In this document: positions 1 through 6,987 of the stretch, in pieces
Layout of the letters: each line of letters starts with the position of its first letter
Position numbering within the stretch: position 1 is the first letter of the stretch
Source: JADFRG01 sp046759305
GTDB lineage: Bacteria > Chloroflexota > Anaerolineae > Anaerolineales > E44-bin32
Assembly (NCBI GenBank): GCA_046759305.1
Contig: JBHIBY010000048.1
Span: 1-19,280, forward strand
Direction: 5' to 3'
Length of the DNA stretch: 19,280 nucleotides
Program-made: the position numbers and the translations under genes
The notes under the pieces: generated by a model
What the model saw: the letters and a program-made list of their open reading frames with translations, nothing else
Database searches by the model: none
Told to the model about the DNA's origin: nothing

Positions 1-273
1 AATTCCGAGGTCGATCGCGCTTGCGGTGGCCCAGAGAGCAGCGCCAATTCCTAAATAGCTCCAGATCCGCTGAGTTCGACGGCTGCGCGCCCCTGCCAGC
101 AGGGCGAATGCCGCGGCGGCCCGGGCTGCTACAAGGCCGAGTGAGCCAAGTAGCTCCTGTGCCGTGGAATGGTGTGCGAGCAGCAGCCATGCCGCATACA
201 CCACCAGCATCAAGACGGGGAGGTGAATGAGAGGGTTCCAGATCCGCCGAGCCCTTTGTGCCATCATAGCCAT
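1..273 (-). CDS. Membrane protein, N-terminal part, cut by window edge
   Basis: The reading frame is open from the window edge to a stop at 334-336. Its first ATG is at 273, with alternative ATGs at 267 and 264. The 91 visible codons begin MAMMAQRARRIWNP and continue with two or three hydrophobic segments: roughly residues 15-32, 41-59 and 70-88, the last containing WSYLGIGAALWATASA. Arg-rich stretches separate them, as in cytoplasmic loops of a polytopic protein. Repeated W...LG.......W patterns occur in the membrane portions of some sensor kinases and cyclases, but no catalytic domain is inside the window, so the function is unknown. No convincing ribosome-binding site is seen, so the start is uncertain. 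Confidence 0.5.
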   Translation of the reverse strand, partial: MAMMAQRARRIWNPLIHLPVLMLVVYAAWLLLAHHSTAQELLGSLGLVAARAAAAFALLAGARSRRTQRIWSYLGIGAALWATASAIDLGI

Positions 274-319
274 TCTAGTCACAGTCCAGCGGGTTGCAAA
301 GCGGATGCTGAATGAAATC

Positions 320-352
320 GGGGCTGTCTCATACTACTTGTTAGACAGCCCC
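320..352 (-). terminator. Hairpin, probable terminator after the second pseudopilin cassette
   Basis: A perfect 10-bp inverted repeat (GGGGCTGTCT at 320-329, AGACAGCCCC at 343-352) with a 13-nt loop lies 23 nt past the TadE-like stop at 376. On the minus strand it is followed by GATTTCATTC, which is only weakly T-rich. It may be an intrinsic terminator of modest strength or a 3'-end stabilising hairpin. It also separates this cassette from the membrane protein gene further along. Confidence 0.5.
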
Positions 353-375
353 AGGTTGCTGATTGGCAGTTGTGC

Positions 376-1638
376 CTATTCCGGCGGCGGTGGTGCGGTC
401 GGTGGTGCCGAAGATGTATTGGTAGCAGGTGGTGACGATGACGTGGCCGTAGGTGGCCGCGGTGTGTTCGTCGGTCCGGGTGTGTTCGTCGGTCCGCGTG
501 TGCGTGTGGGGCCGGGCGTGTTGGTTGGTCCAGGCGTTGGCGGCTGTGCACCCCAGACACTATCCGATATTACGCAGGTCCCCCAGCCAGGGAAATTCAT
601 GGTTAGCGTCAGAGTGTAGGTGCCCCAAATCGGCGAGTATGGCTGGCCGTCAAAATCCGTTCGCCAATCTGTATCAGCACCCCCTCCATTCGCAGGTTTC
701 GATGAGTCTTCGGGCCTGTCCGTCGGCGAGCTGTAATCGTTCCCACCCCAGTAGTTGGTTCCGCCAAATCGAAGCCAGTCCACGCGCATATTAGACGATA
801 GTTCGGGCCAGGTGAAAAATGTATGGTCAATCCACGCGGGAGCAACATTGTTGTTGCGCACGTAGACTCGAATGTCATCACCCCGGATCCTCATGTTTCT
901 CAGGTAAATGTCGCCGCAATTTGGAGTAGGCGTCGGGGTCGGCGTGTTCGACGGAGTCGGTGTATTCGAAGGAGTGGGTGTGTTGGTGGGGGTAGCCGTG
1001 TTGGTCGGGGTCGGAGACGGGCCAGAGGCCGTTGCCGGCAAACCAACCACCCGCGCCGTACGATACTGCTCGACAATCCCCTCGCGCTTGGCATTGAGAT
1101 GCATATCCGGCCATAGGTTGCTGATCATCGGAGTGATCAAGGGATGATCGAAGTCGATCGACACAATCACTCGGTCGCCAGGTCCTCCTGGATCCTCAGC
1201 GGGTACGCAGGTCGCTGCCGTTGGCACATCCGGGTCCGGCGGCAAGAGCGCAACACCAGGTTTGCTTGAACAAACCTCGATCTTGAAATAGCCAGGATCG
1301 CCCACGGTGGTGATAGCGGCATTTTTCAGGATCGCAACTGCTCCAGCGTTAGCGACGTCTTTGATGGAAGGAATTCGAGCCCCATCTTCTTGGCTTTCCG
1401 TCAGGCACGGCCCGCCGTACAAGGCAACACAGTGCGCAGGATCAAACTCGCCCGTGACCGCGTAGCGGACACCATAGCGCGCGCCGTTCTCAACCGCAAG
1501 CCATGCGTGCAATAGGCGCGCTAATTCGATGATCATAAAAATCGTGAGGAGCAGCACCGGCAGTATCAAGGCGAACTCGACCAACCCTTGAGCTCGTGAT
1601 TTCTTGTGATTGAAGAAGTGGCTGATTACTTTTCGCAT
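376..1638 (-). CDS. TadE-like pseudopilin (type B) with one C-terminal module and Pro/Thr-rich linkers
   Basis: 420 aa. A basic N-terminus (MRKVISHFFNHKKSRA) precedes QGLVEFALILPVLL and a hydrophobic helix to about residue 42, the class III (Tad) prepilin-like signature. Cleavage after Ala16 would put Glu21 at +5. Residues ~45-200 form the TadE-like exported domain, followed by a PTPTNT-type linker (~205-238). One copy of the two-Cys module occupies residues 241-363 (GDD, VDW, DFDGQPYSPI, PGWGTCV). A second Pro/Thr/Gly tail runs to the C-terminus, ending PPPPE. The ATG has GGAGGT at 1647-1652, 8 nt upstream. It follows the TadG gene by 33 nt, is the last gene of its cassette, and is a paralogue of the gene at 5684-6976. 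Likely an envelope-anchored minor pilin or adhesin; the role is inferred. Confidence 0.85.
   Translation of the reverse strand: MRKVISHFFNHKKSRAQGLVEFALILPVLLLTIFMIIELARLLHAWLAVENGARYGVRYAVTGEFDPAHCVALYGGPCLTESQEDGARIPSIKDVANAGAVAILKNAAITTVGDPGYFKIEVCSSKPGVALLPPDPDVPTAATCVPAEDPGGPGDRVIVSIDFDHPLITPMISNLWPDMHLNAKREGIVEQYRTARVVGLPATASGPSPTPTNTATPTNTPTPSNTPTPSNTPTPTPTPNCGDIYLRNMRIRGDDIRVYVRNNNVAPAWIDHTFFTWPELSSNMRVDWLRFGGTNYWGGNDYSSPTDRPEDSSKPANGGGADTDWRTDFDGQPYSPIWGTYTLTLTMNFPGWGTCVISDSVWGAQPPTPGPTNTPGPTRTRGPTNTPGPTNTPRPPTATSSSPPATNTSSAPPTAPPPPE
550..918 (-). repeat. Two-Cys C-terminal module, copy 1
   Basis: About 123 residues from NCGDIYLRNM to the SDSVWG region. It shares with the other four copies a start Cys, I.GDD, (V)RNNN, W.EL, M.VDW, GND..SPT, W..DFDG.PY.PI, Y.LTLT and a late Cys in CVISDS. 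The spacing suggests a beta-sandwich closed by a disulfide (inference). This copy carries a longer loop, containing DSSKPANGGG, between SPT and W..DFDG. Confidence 0.75.
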
Positions 1639-1671
1639 TGACCGCGACCTCCGCGGATTCGCCTAGCTTAG

Positions 1672-3327
1672 CTAGTGCGTGATTCGGGTGAAGATACGGG
1701 AGGCAATCGCCTCGAAAACGCTTAGAAGTTGACCCCCGCTTGGATCTAGCACAAAGTAATAGTTGCCACAGTCGGCGCCAATCGCAGCTGACGAGCAAGG
1801 ATCGGTAGACGGATCGCCATCGTCTCCCACTGCCGCGATATACCTGAGGAGTTTCTCCCCCTGGTCCACGTCCGGCGCACCCTCGGTGTAGTTGGTTACG
1901 TCCTCTCCCAACCCGATCGTGAATATCACCACTCCTTGTCCCCCATCCACACCGGTGGTCGGAAGGCAAGTCGCATTGGGAGGACTTGGGCAACCCAGGA
2001 AGTCGGCCCAGTCCCGAGCATAATCGTCTGCATCGTAGTTGGTGAGATCCGTATTGGGGTGACGCGTGGATGGATCTCCATCTTGACAATATGGCGGGCC
2101 AGTGCCAGTTGGCGGAGCCCAGGTTGCGTTTGGACACCACCAGTCGGTAGGAACGGTGGGAGGTACGACATCCGCAGCTGCGTTGACGACGCCGTCTGAA
2201 AGGACTAGTGAGACCCAGACCGCCTCTTCGCGCATCTCAGTTCGATCGCAATTACCATTACCGTTTCCACCATAGGCGACGTCATCCCGGCAATACATCC
2301 CGGCCGCAATTCTCATTCCGTCCCCTGTGTTTGTGCTCCCGCAACCGCGTGGATCGCCCGTGACAAGGAAATTCGGACAGTCTGCGGCGACATTCGACTC
2401 CAAGACGGGGTCGAGTCCATTAATCACGGAATGGGCGCAGGTGCTGGGGTCGGGGCTGACGCCGCATGGTGCCGGCGGGTCGTCATGGTCCAGCTCAAGC
2501 TCGGCTGAGGCTAGGCGGCCAATAGTCACAATGCCGAGACGGTCGTAGGGGAAGTACATTCGGTCGACAAGTCTATTAGCGGCTTCCCGAACTTCCTCGA
2601 ATGGGTGGCAATCGTCTTCTCGGTCACCATCTGGCGCTGGAGCCGGGTTTTCTCCAGGCCCATCATCGGGAAGCGATCGATTGAAAATACATTGGGTGAC
2701 ATCGGACTCGGAGTTCTTGCCGCCGAGGTTTGGCGGACCAACGTTGTCTGGAGGATTGTTACTGGAGCAGTCGTCGATTGTGCCGTCCTCGTCATTGTCG
2801 ATGCCGTCGCCGCAAAGGTTGTAGGACATCGAGGCAGAGATATCCAGCACCAGAACCAGATCAACCGAAGCTGCTTCGGAAATCGAATTCGCTCGAATGG
2901 TCGTTGATCTCCAACCTATGATCGGAAGGAAAGCGAAGTTGACATCTAGCGTCGTCTCGACATTAACATATTTGCGGGGTGTATCGCTACCGACTGGACA
3001 TAGGCTGGGATCGTCATATTGCGAGCCAGGATTATCCAAATCACAAATCTTCGCTACTACGCCCGAAGGTGAGAGCCCGTTGAGTTCGAGATACTCGAAG
3101 GCCATGTCCGAGAGTTCATCAGGCCCCCGACCTTCTCGGAATTGATTGGCCGCTGCAAGGGAAGAGGCGTCGGTCGCCCTTCGCAAGTGCCCCACGTTCG
3201 TGAATAGGATGCCGGCATCGACGGTGAGCCCCACGAAAGCGGCGATGCCCACGAAAGCCAGCGCCAGAAGGACAAGCGCCTGGCCTCGTTCCAAGTCCTT
3301 GCGTGCGAATCGTTTGGGAAGGCTCAT
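1672..3327 (-). CDS. TadG-like protein with von Willebrand A domain and MopE-like acidic insert
   Basis: 551 aa. The N-terminal Tad segment RGQALVLLALAFVGIAAFVGL lies at ~14-34, followed by DAGILFTNVGHLRRATDASSLAAA, typical of TadE/TadG. It lacks the Glu seen at +5 in the four TadE-like neighbours. A vWA domain starts at ~155 with MIDAS motif DISAS (162-166), a Thr in STNTGDG (~331-337) and LSDG (376-379). Between the MIDAS loop and the first helix is a ~75-residue insert with CGDGIDNDEDGTIDDC (172-187), a Ca-binding-like MopE motif. The C-terminus FEAIASRIFTRITH is identical to the paralogue at 6988-8604. Starts 7 nt after the stop of the upstream TadE gene; its GAGG motif overlaps that stop, suggesting coupling. 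Probably a surface or tip component with metal-dependent adhesion. Confidence 0.87.
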   Translation of the reverse strand: MSLPKRFARKDLERGQALVLLALAFVGIAAFVGLTVDAGILFTNVGHLRRATDASSLAAANQFREGRGPDELSDMAFEYLELNGLSPSGVVAKICDLDNPGSQYDDPSLCPVGSDTPRKYVNVETTLDVNFAFLPIIGWRSTTIRANSISEAASVDLVLVLDISASMSYNLCGDGIDNDEDGTIDDCSSNNPPDNVGPPNLGGKNSESDVTQCIFNRSLPDDGPGENPAPAPDGDREDDCHPFEEVREAANRLVDRMYFPYDRLGIVTIGRLASAELELDHDDPPAPCGVSPDPSTCAHSVINGLDPVLESNVAADCPNFLVTGDPRGCGSTNTGDGMRIAAGMYCRDDVAYGGNGNGNCDRTEMREEAVWVSLVLSDGVVNAAADVVPPTVPTDWWCPNATWAPPTGTGPPYCQDGDPSTRHPNTDLTNYDADDYARDWADFLGCPSPPNATCLPTTGVDGGQGVVIFTIGLGEDVTNYTEGAPDVDQGEKLLRYIAAVGDDGDPSTDPCSSAAIGADCGNYYFVLDPSGGQLLSVFEAIASRIFTRITH

Positions 3328-3334
3328 ATAAACC

Positions 3335-5284
3335 TCACCCAGACACGCTACCCGATATGACGCACGATCCCCATCCTGGGAAATCGAAAGTGAGAGTCAG
3401 TGCGTAGCTTCCCGTGATGGGTGAGGACTGGCCGTCGAAGTCCATATGCCAAGTGCCGCTCGAGCTGCCTGGCAACGCCACACTGGAACCGCTCACGTTG
3501 GTCGGCGAGTCGTAATCATTCCCGGTATAGTACGTCACGGTAGTTGCCCCGACGATGAATCGGAACCAGTCCACATACATGGAACCGGAAAGCTCCGTCC
3601 ACACAAAGTTCGTTGTGGTCAAGTTCGCCGTGGCCGAATTGTTGTTGACCACCGTGGCAAGAACGTCGTCCCCACTGATCCAAGTGTTGGAAATGTAGAT
3701 GTTGGTGCAGCTCGGCGAGGTCGAGGGCGTGGACGTGGGAGTGGGAGTGGCGGACGTGGTGCTACCCGAAATGACGCACGATCCCCATCCTGGGAAATCG
3801 TAGGTAAGAGTCAGGGAATATGCCCCCGTGATCGGCTCGAAGGGCTCGCCGTCGAAGTCAGTCCTCCAGGTGCCACTAGAGCCGCCTGAAAGCGCCACAC
3901 TGGAACCGCCTACATTGGTCGGCGAGTCGTAATCATCCCCGGGATAGTACGTCACGGTAGTGGCACCGATGATGAAACGGAACCAGTCCACCCGCATGGA
4001 ACCGGAAAGCTCCGTCCACACAAAGTTCGTTGTGGTCAAGTTCGCCGTTGCCGAATTGTTGTTGACCACCGTGGCAAGAACGTCATCCCCAACGATCCAC
4101 GTGTTGGATATGTAGATGTCGCTGCAGCTCGGGGAGGGCGTGGGAGTGGGAGTGGCGGCGAACACGCTGTCCGACGTGACGCACGTCCCCGCTCCGGGGA
4201 CATCGAAGGTAAGCGTCAGCGCGTAAGTTCCGGTGATCGGGGAGTAGGGCTGCCCGTCGAAGTCCATCCTCCAGGTCTGGTTGGATGTGCCTGGAAGCGA
4301 AACACTGGACCCCGTGACGACCGTCGGTGAACTGAAATCGTTCCCACCGTAGTACTGGAGGGGGAATTGGAACCAGTCCACATACATGGAGCCAGGATCT
4401 AGCTCCTCCCACGTTAAGCTCGTGTCCGTCAGGGTCGCCGCAATGGCGCTGTTGTTGACCACATCGGCAACCAAGTCATCACCACTGATCCAAAAGCTCG
4501 AGATATAGATGTCGCTGCAGTTTGCGGGCAGCGTAGCCGTCGCGGTGGCGGTATTGGTTGGGGTTAGTGTGGGAGTGTTGGTGGGTGGTGGCGGCCCGGG
4601 AGTGTTGGTCGGCGGCGGCGGACCGGCGGGAGTATTGGTTGGTGGCGGCGGACCCATTCCCAGGGGAGTAGAAGTGGGCTCTAAGTTTGTGTTCGGCATG
4701 ATGCTGTAGGCATACAGCGGTATGGGATCCGGAACGAAGGCGGTGATCCATGGCAAACCCAGGGTCTGGTCATAGTCGTAGAAGATCTCAGCCACAATAA
4801 AGCCCATGTTCGGAATTCCTGAACCGGCAATGATGCTGTTGACCTCAGCGGTTGTGAGCTTAGAGGTGTAATTTCCACACATGCTGACGCCATTATCCCC
4901 AGTCCCGGCAGGGTAGCGGCGATCGACCGTATCGCCGGCAACGGAAAAAGCTGACAGCACGACATCTCCATTGATGCCACTGCAGTTAACGGGTGGGAGC
5001 CAATCGATGCGACCGTCGGAGGCGGCTTCCATCGATTGTTTGGCTAGAGTCTGTGCTCGGGAGTAGAAATTGGGATTGGGATCCAGGGGATTGCCTGTTG
5101 CGTCGTCCCGAATTGGATCGTCGTTGGCAGCAAAGCGCGCGGTCTCACGCGCGGCGTCGATGACGTCGAGATAGTAGTTCAGCATGAATCCAAACTCGAT
5201 GACGCCCGAAAGCAAGAGCAGCATGATCGGCAGCATGATGGTGAACTCCACCAGGCTCTGGCCGCGCGGTTTGCGCTTCGACAT
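3335..5284 (-). CDS. Large TadE-like pseudopilin (type A) with three tandem C-terminal modules
   Basis: 649 aa from ATG 5284. The frame stays open to 5485, but MSKRKPRGQSLVEF gives the standard short basic leader, and GGAG about 10 nt upstream supports this start. Cleavage after Gly8 places Glu13 at +5. Residues 9-~200 form a TadE domain (VIEFGFMLNYYLDVIDAARE, DPNPNFYSRA, EIFYDYDQTLGLPWITAF). This matches the gene at 8601-9269 until LEPTSTP, where that gene stops. Here a GPPPPTNTP-rich linker and three two-Cys modules follow, starting at Cys256, Cys387 and Cys526. The last two are nearly identical, including at DNA level. First gene of the second cassette; a 399-nt intergenic gap lies upstream. 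Likely a long, surface-exposed fibre subunit or adhesin (inference). Confidence 0.85.
   Translation of the reverse strand: MSKRKPRGQSLVEFTIMLPIMLLLLSGVIEFGFMLNYYLDVIDAARETARFAANDDPIRDDATGNPLDPNPNFYSRAQTLAKQSMEAASDGRIDWLPPVNCSGINGDVVLSAFSVAGDTVDRRYPAGTGDNGVSMCGNYTSKLTTAEVNSIIAGSGIPNMGFIVAEIFYDYDQTLGLPWITAFVPDPIPLYAYSIMPNTNLEPTSTPLGMGPPPPTNTPAGPPPPTNTPGPPPPTNTPTLTPTNTATATATLPANCSDIYISSFWISGDDLVADVVNNSAIAATLTDTSLTWEELDPGSMYVDWFQFPLQYYGGNDFSSPTVVTGSSVSLPGTSNQTWRMDFDGQPYSPITGTYALTLTFDVPGAGTCVTSDSVFAATPTPTPSPSCSDIYISNTWIVGDDVLATVVNNNSATANLTTTNFVWTELSGSMRVDWFRFIIGATTVTYYPGDDYDSPTNVGGSSVALSGGSSGTWRTDFDGEPFEPITGAYSLTLTYDFPGWGSCVISGSTTSATPTPTSTPSTSPSCTNIYISNTWISGDDVLATVVNNNSATANLTTTNFVWTELSGSMYVDWFRFIVGATTVTYYTGNDYDSPTNVSGSSVALPGSSSGTWHMDFDGQSSPITGSYALTLTFDFPGWGSCVISGSVSG
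3338..3709 (-). repeat. Two-Cys C-terminal module, copy 4 (third module of the large TadE)
   Basis: About 124 residues from SCTNIYISNT to the stop. It differs from the adjacent module at 3755-4126 by few residues, and a stretch of about 50 bases centred near 3600 is unbroken between the two. This indicates a recent in-gene tandem duplication. Confidence 0.8.
3755..4126 (-). repeat. Two-Cys C-terminal module, copy 3 (second module of the large TadE)
   Basis: About 124 residues from SCSDIYISNT through W.TDFDGEPFEPITG to CVISGST. Followed by a short SATPTPTSTPS linker and the near-identical third module. Confidence 0.8.
4157..4519 (-). repeat. Two-Cys C-terminal module, copy 2 (first module of the large TadE)
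   Basis: About 121 residues from NCSDIYISSF to SDSVFA. It is more diverged from the two following modules than they are from each other. It keeps GDD, VNN, W.EL, M.VDWF, GND.SSPT, W.MDFDGQPYSPITG and GTCV.SDS. Confidence 0.78.
4525..4680 (-). repeat. Low-complexity Pro/Thr/Asn linker repeats
   Basis: Imperfect tandem units encoding G-PPPPTNTP and PTNTATATAT separate the pseudopilin domain from the three modules of the large TadE. Seen on the plus strand as repeated gtgttggt-gg(c/t)ggcgg units of about 24-27 bases. Such linkers are common in secreted Chloroflexota proteins and are plausible O-glycosylation regions (inference). Confidence 0.7.
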
Positions 5285-5683
5285 ATACGTGAGACTCCAC
5301 TTTCTAAATAGACGCATAAGAATCAAACGGGGGCCTTTCGACCCCCCAGATCGGCCCCATCTTATGAGTGCTCCTAGGGTACTTCCACAGTACGGAAGTT
5401 CCATTTGGAGCTTCTGTTGCGCGAGGGGTACACAGCCGGAACAGAAAGCGAACAAATGCCGAGCTTGGAGCTCAGAAAGCAGCACTTATGTTCAATCATA
5501 TGAATAGAGGGAAGGCAGTTGAGGACTCTCGGACGAGAGGTGAGTCTTGGTGATGAAGCCAGTGTGGGGGCTAGACGAGTGTCGCCGGGTGCGTCGGTCT
5601 TTAGCGGCTTCGAGCCATTCCGATTTCTAGGAAACTGCTAACCAGATGTGAGATGCGCGAATTTGGTTGTCCCAGTTGCCAAT
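5285..5683. other. 399-nt intergenic gap between the two pseudopilin cassettes
   Basis: No convincing gene. It presumably holds the 3' end of the first cassette transcript and the promoter/leader of the second. Visible structure: inverted repeats ACTTCC/GGAAGT (5381-5386 / 5394-5399), GGGGG/CCCCC (5329-5333 / 5342-5346) and CTCTC/GAGAG (5526-5530 / 5535-5539). TATGAT-like and CATAAG-like -10 candidates occur on the minus strand without matching -35 boxes. No strong T-tailed terminator was found. Confidence 0.4.
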
Positions 5684-6976
5684 CTAACATTCTGTGCAAA
5701 ACGGGGGCGTATTCGTCGGATTGGGAGGCTTAGGAGTATCCGTCGAACCCGGTGGATCGGTTGGAACGGGCGTCTTTGACGGGCTAGGCTTGCTAGTATT
5801 CTTGGGTGTGGGCGACGGCCCGGGCGTATTTGGCGGACGTGGCGTGCTGGTCGGCGGCGGCGGCGGCTGAGACCGGCTGATGCTATCCGTAAGAACACAG
5901 GCATCCCCGTCCCAATCCAAAAAGTCGAAGGTTACCCTCAGCGTGTAGTCACCCCAGATTGGTTCATAGGGCTCACCGTTAAAATCGCCCTCCCAGCGAT
6001 CGCGGTTTCCTCCGCCGGGAAGAGGAACTGTTCCTATCGGCGAAGAGATATCGGTCGAAGGGTTGGAGTCATTGCCTGGCCAATATTCGACGTCGTTCAA
6101 CTCGAATTTGTTTAAGTACATCGAGCCATTAAGCTTGGGCCAATCAACGAAGGTGTTCACGATATAGGCGGTTGCGTCGTTGTCGTTACGGAAGTCCGCC
6201 TCGAGGTCGTCCCCGCGGATCGTCATGCCGCTCATCCGAATATTGCTGCAATCCGGCGTGGGCGTGGGTGTGAGCGTGAAGGTGGCCGTTGCGGTAGCTG
6301 ATGGCGTATAGGTCAAGCTGGGTGTCAAGGTGAGCGTTGGTGTCGGCGTTGGGCCAGAGATTGTGGCCGGCAAGCCAACCACCCTTGCAGTCCGGTATCG
6401 CTCGACAATCCCTTCGCGCCTGGCCGTCAGGTGTAGCTGCGGCCACACAGCGCTGATAAACGGAGAAATGACTGGGTGATCGAAGTCGATGGTAACCGAC
6501 ACTCGGTCACCTGGCCCTCCAGGGTCCTCTTGGGGGACGCACGAAGCGGCTGTCGGAGTATCGGGATCGGACGAAATGTACCCAACGCTCGGCTTGTTTG
6601 AGCAAACCGTGATTTTAAAGAAACCGGGCTGACCCACAGTAGCTACGGCCGTATTTTTCAAGATCGCCACCGCTCCGACGTTTGTTACGTCCTTTATGGA
6701 GGAAATTCTGGCAAGGTCCTGCTCACTCTGGGGTACGCACACGCCTGGCAGGGCTAAACAGTAGGCATCATCAAATTCGCCGGTTACGGCGTATCGAACG
6801 CCAAACCGCGCTCCATTCTCGATTGCCAGCCACGCATGGAGCAGTCGAGCAAGCTCAACAATTATGAAAATTACGACCAACAAGATCGGAAGAATGAGCG
6901 CGAACTCAACCAAGCCTTGCGAGCGCGCTCCTCGCCGCTTCGTATTATGAGGGAACCCCAAGGTAAATTTAGGCAT
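5684..6976 (-). CDS. TadE-like pseudopilin (type B) with one C-terminal module
   Basis: 430 aa, paralogue of the gene at 376-1638. The leader MPKFTLGFPHNTKRRGARS is followed by QGLVEFALILPILLVVIFIIV; cleavage after Ser19 puts Glu24 at +5. The exported domain shares ARLLHAWLAIENGAR, GVRYAVTGEFD, EDPGGPGDRV, IDFDHP, REGIVE.YRTARVVGLPAT with its paralogue. A Thr-rich linker leads to one two-Cys module (from Cys243) and then a Pro/Thr/Lys tail of about 60 residues. The tail ends abruptly in PPFCTEC, which resembles the start of another module. The start lies 11 nt after the TadG stop with AGGGA upstream. Last gene of the first cassette. Confidence 0.85.
   Translation of the reverse strand: MPKFTLGFPHNTKRRGARSQGLVEFALILPILLVVIFIIVELARLLHAWLAIENGARFGVRYAVTGEFDDAYCLALPGVCVPQSEQDLARISSIKDVTNVGAVAILKNTAVATVGQPGFFKITVCSNKPSVGYISSDPDTPTAASCVPQEDPGGPGDRVSVTIDFDHPVISPFISAVWPQLHLTARREGIVERYRTARVVGLPATISGPTPTPTLTLTPSLTYTPSATATATFTLTPTPTPDCSNIRMSGMTIRGDDLEADFRNDNDATAYIVNTFVDWPKLNGSMYLNKFELNDVEYWPGNDSNPSTDISSPIGTVPLPGGGNRDRWEGDFNGEPYEPIWGDYTLRVTFDFLDWDGDACVLTDSISRSQPPPPPTSTPRPPNTPGPSPTPKNTSKPSPSKTPVPTDPPGSTDTPKPPNPTNTPPFCTEC
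5873..6250 (-). repeat. Two-Cys C-terminal module, copy 5
   Basis: About 126 residues from DCSNIRMSGM to DSISRS. The most diverged copy, but it keeps both Cys, I.GDD, ND, W.(K)L, GSM, GND, W.GDF.GEPYEPIWG, YTL.VTFDF and DACVLTDS. Confidence 0.7.
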
Positions 6977-6987
6977 CAGTCAAATCC

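Noticed and set aside
227..619. 130-codon plus-strand frame rich in VGPGVFVGP repeats
   Set aside because: Antisense of the Pro/Thr-rich TadE tail; the repeats come from the PTNTPGPT coding on the minus strand.
1663..1675. Palindrome CTAGCT-T-AGCTAG overlapping the TadG stop
   Set aside because: Short, in a 33-nt intergenic gap, and not matched at the equivalent junction of the other cassette; no operator can be argued.
1490..2140. 216-codon open frame spanning the junction of TadG and TadE
   Set aside because: Shifted-frame shadow of two well-supported genes.
4540..4680. Regular short repeats resembling a CRISPR array
   Set aside because: Units are imperfect, in frame and encode the PPPPTNTP linker; there are no unique spacers.
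5285..5485. 67-residue N-terminal extension of the large TadE-like protein
   Set aside because: The MSKRKPRGQSLVEF start matches the family leader and has a GGAG site; the extension is polar, unlike the paralogue, and carries inverted repeats typical of an untranslated region.
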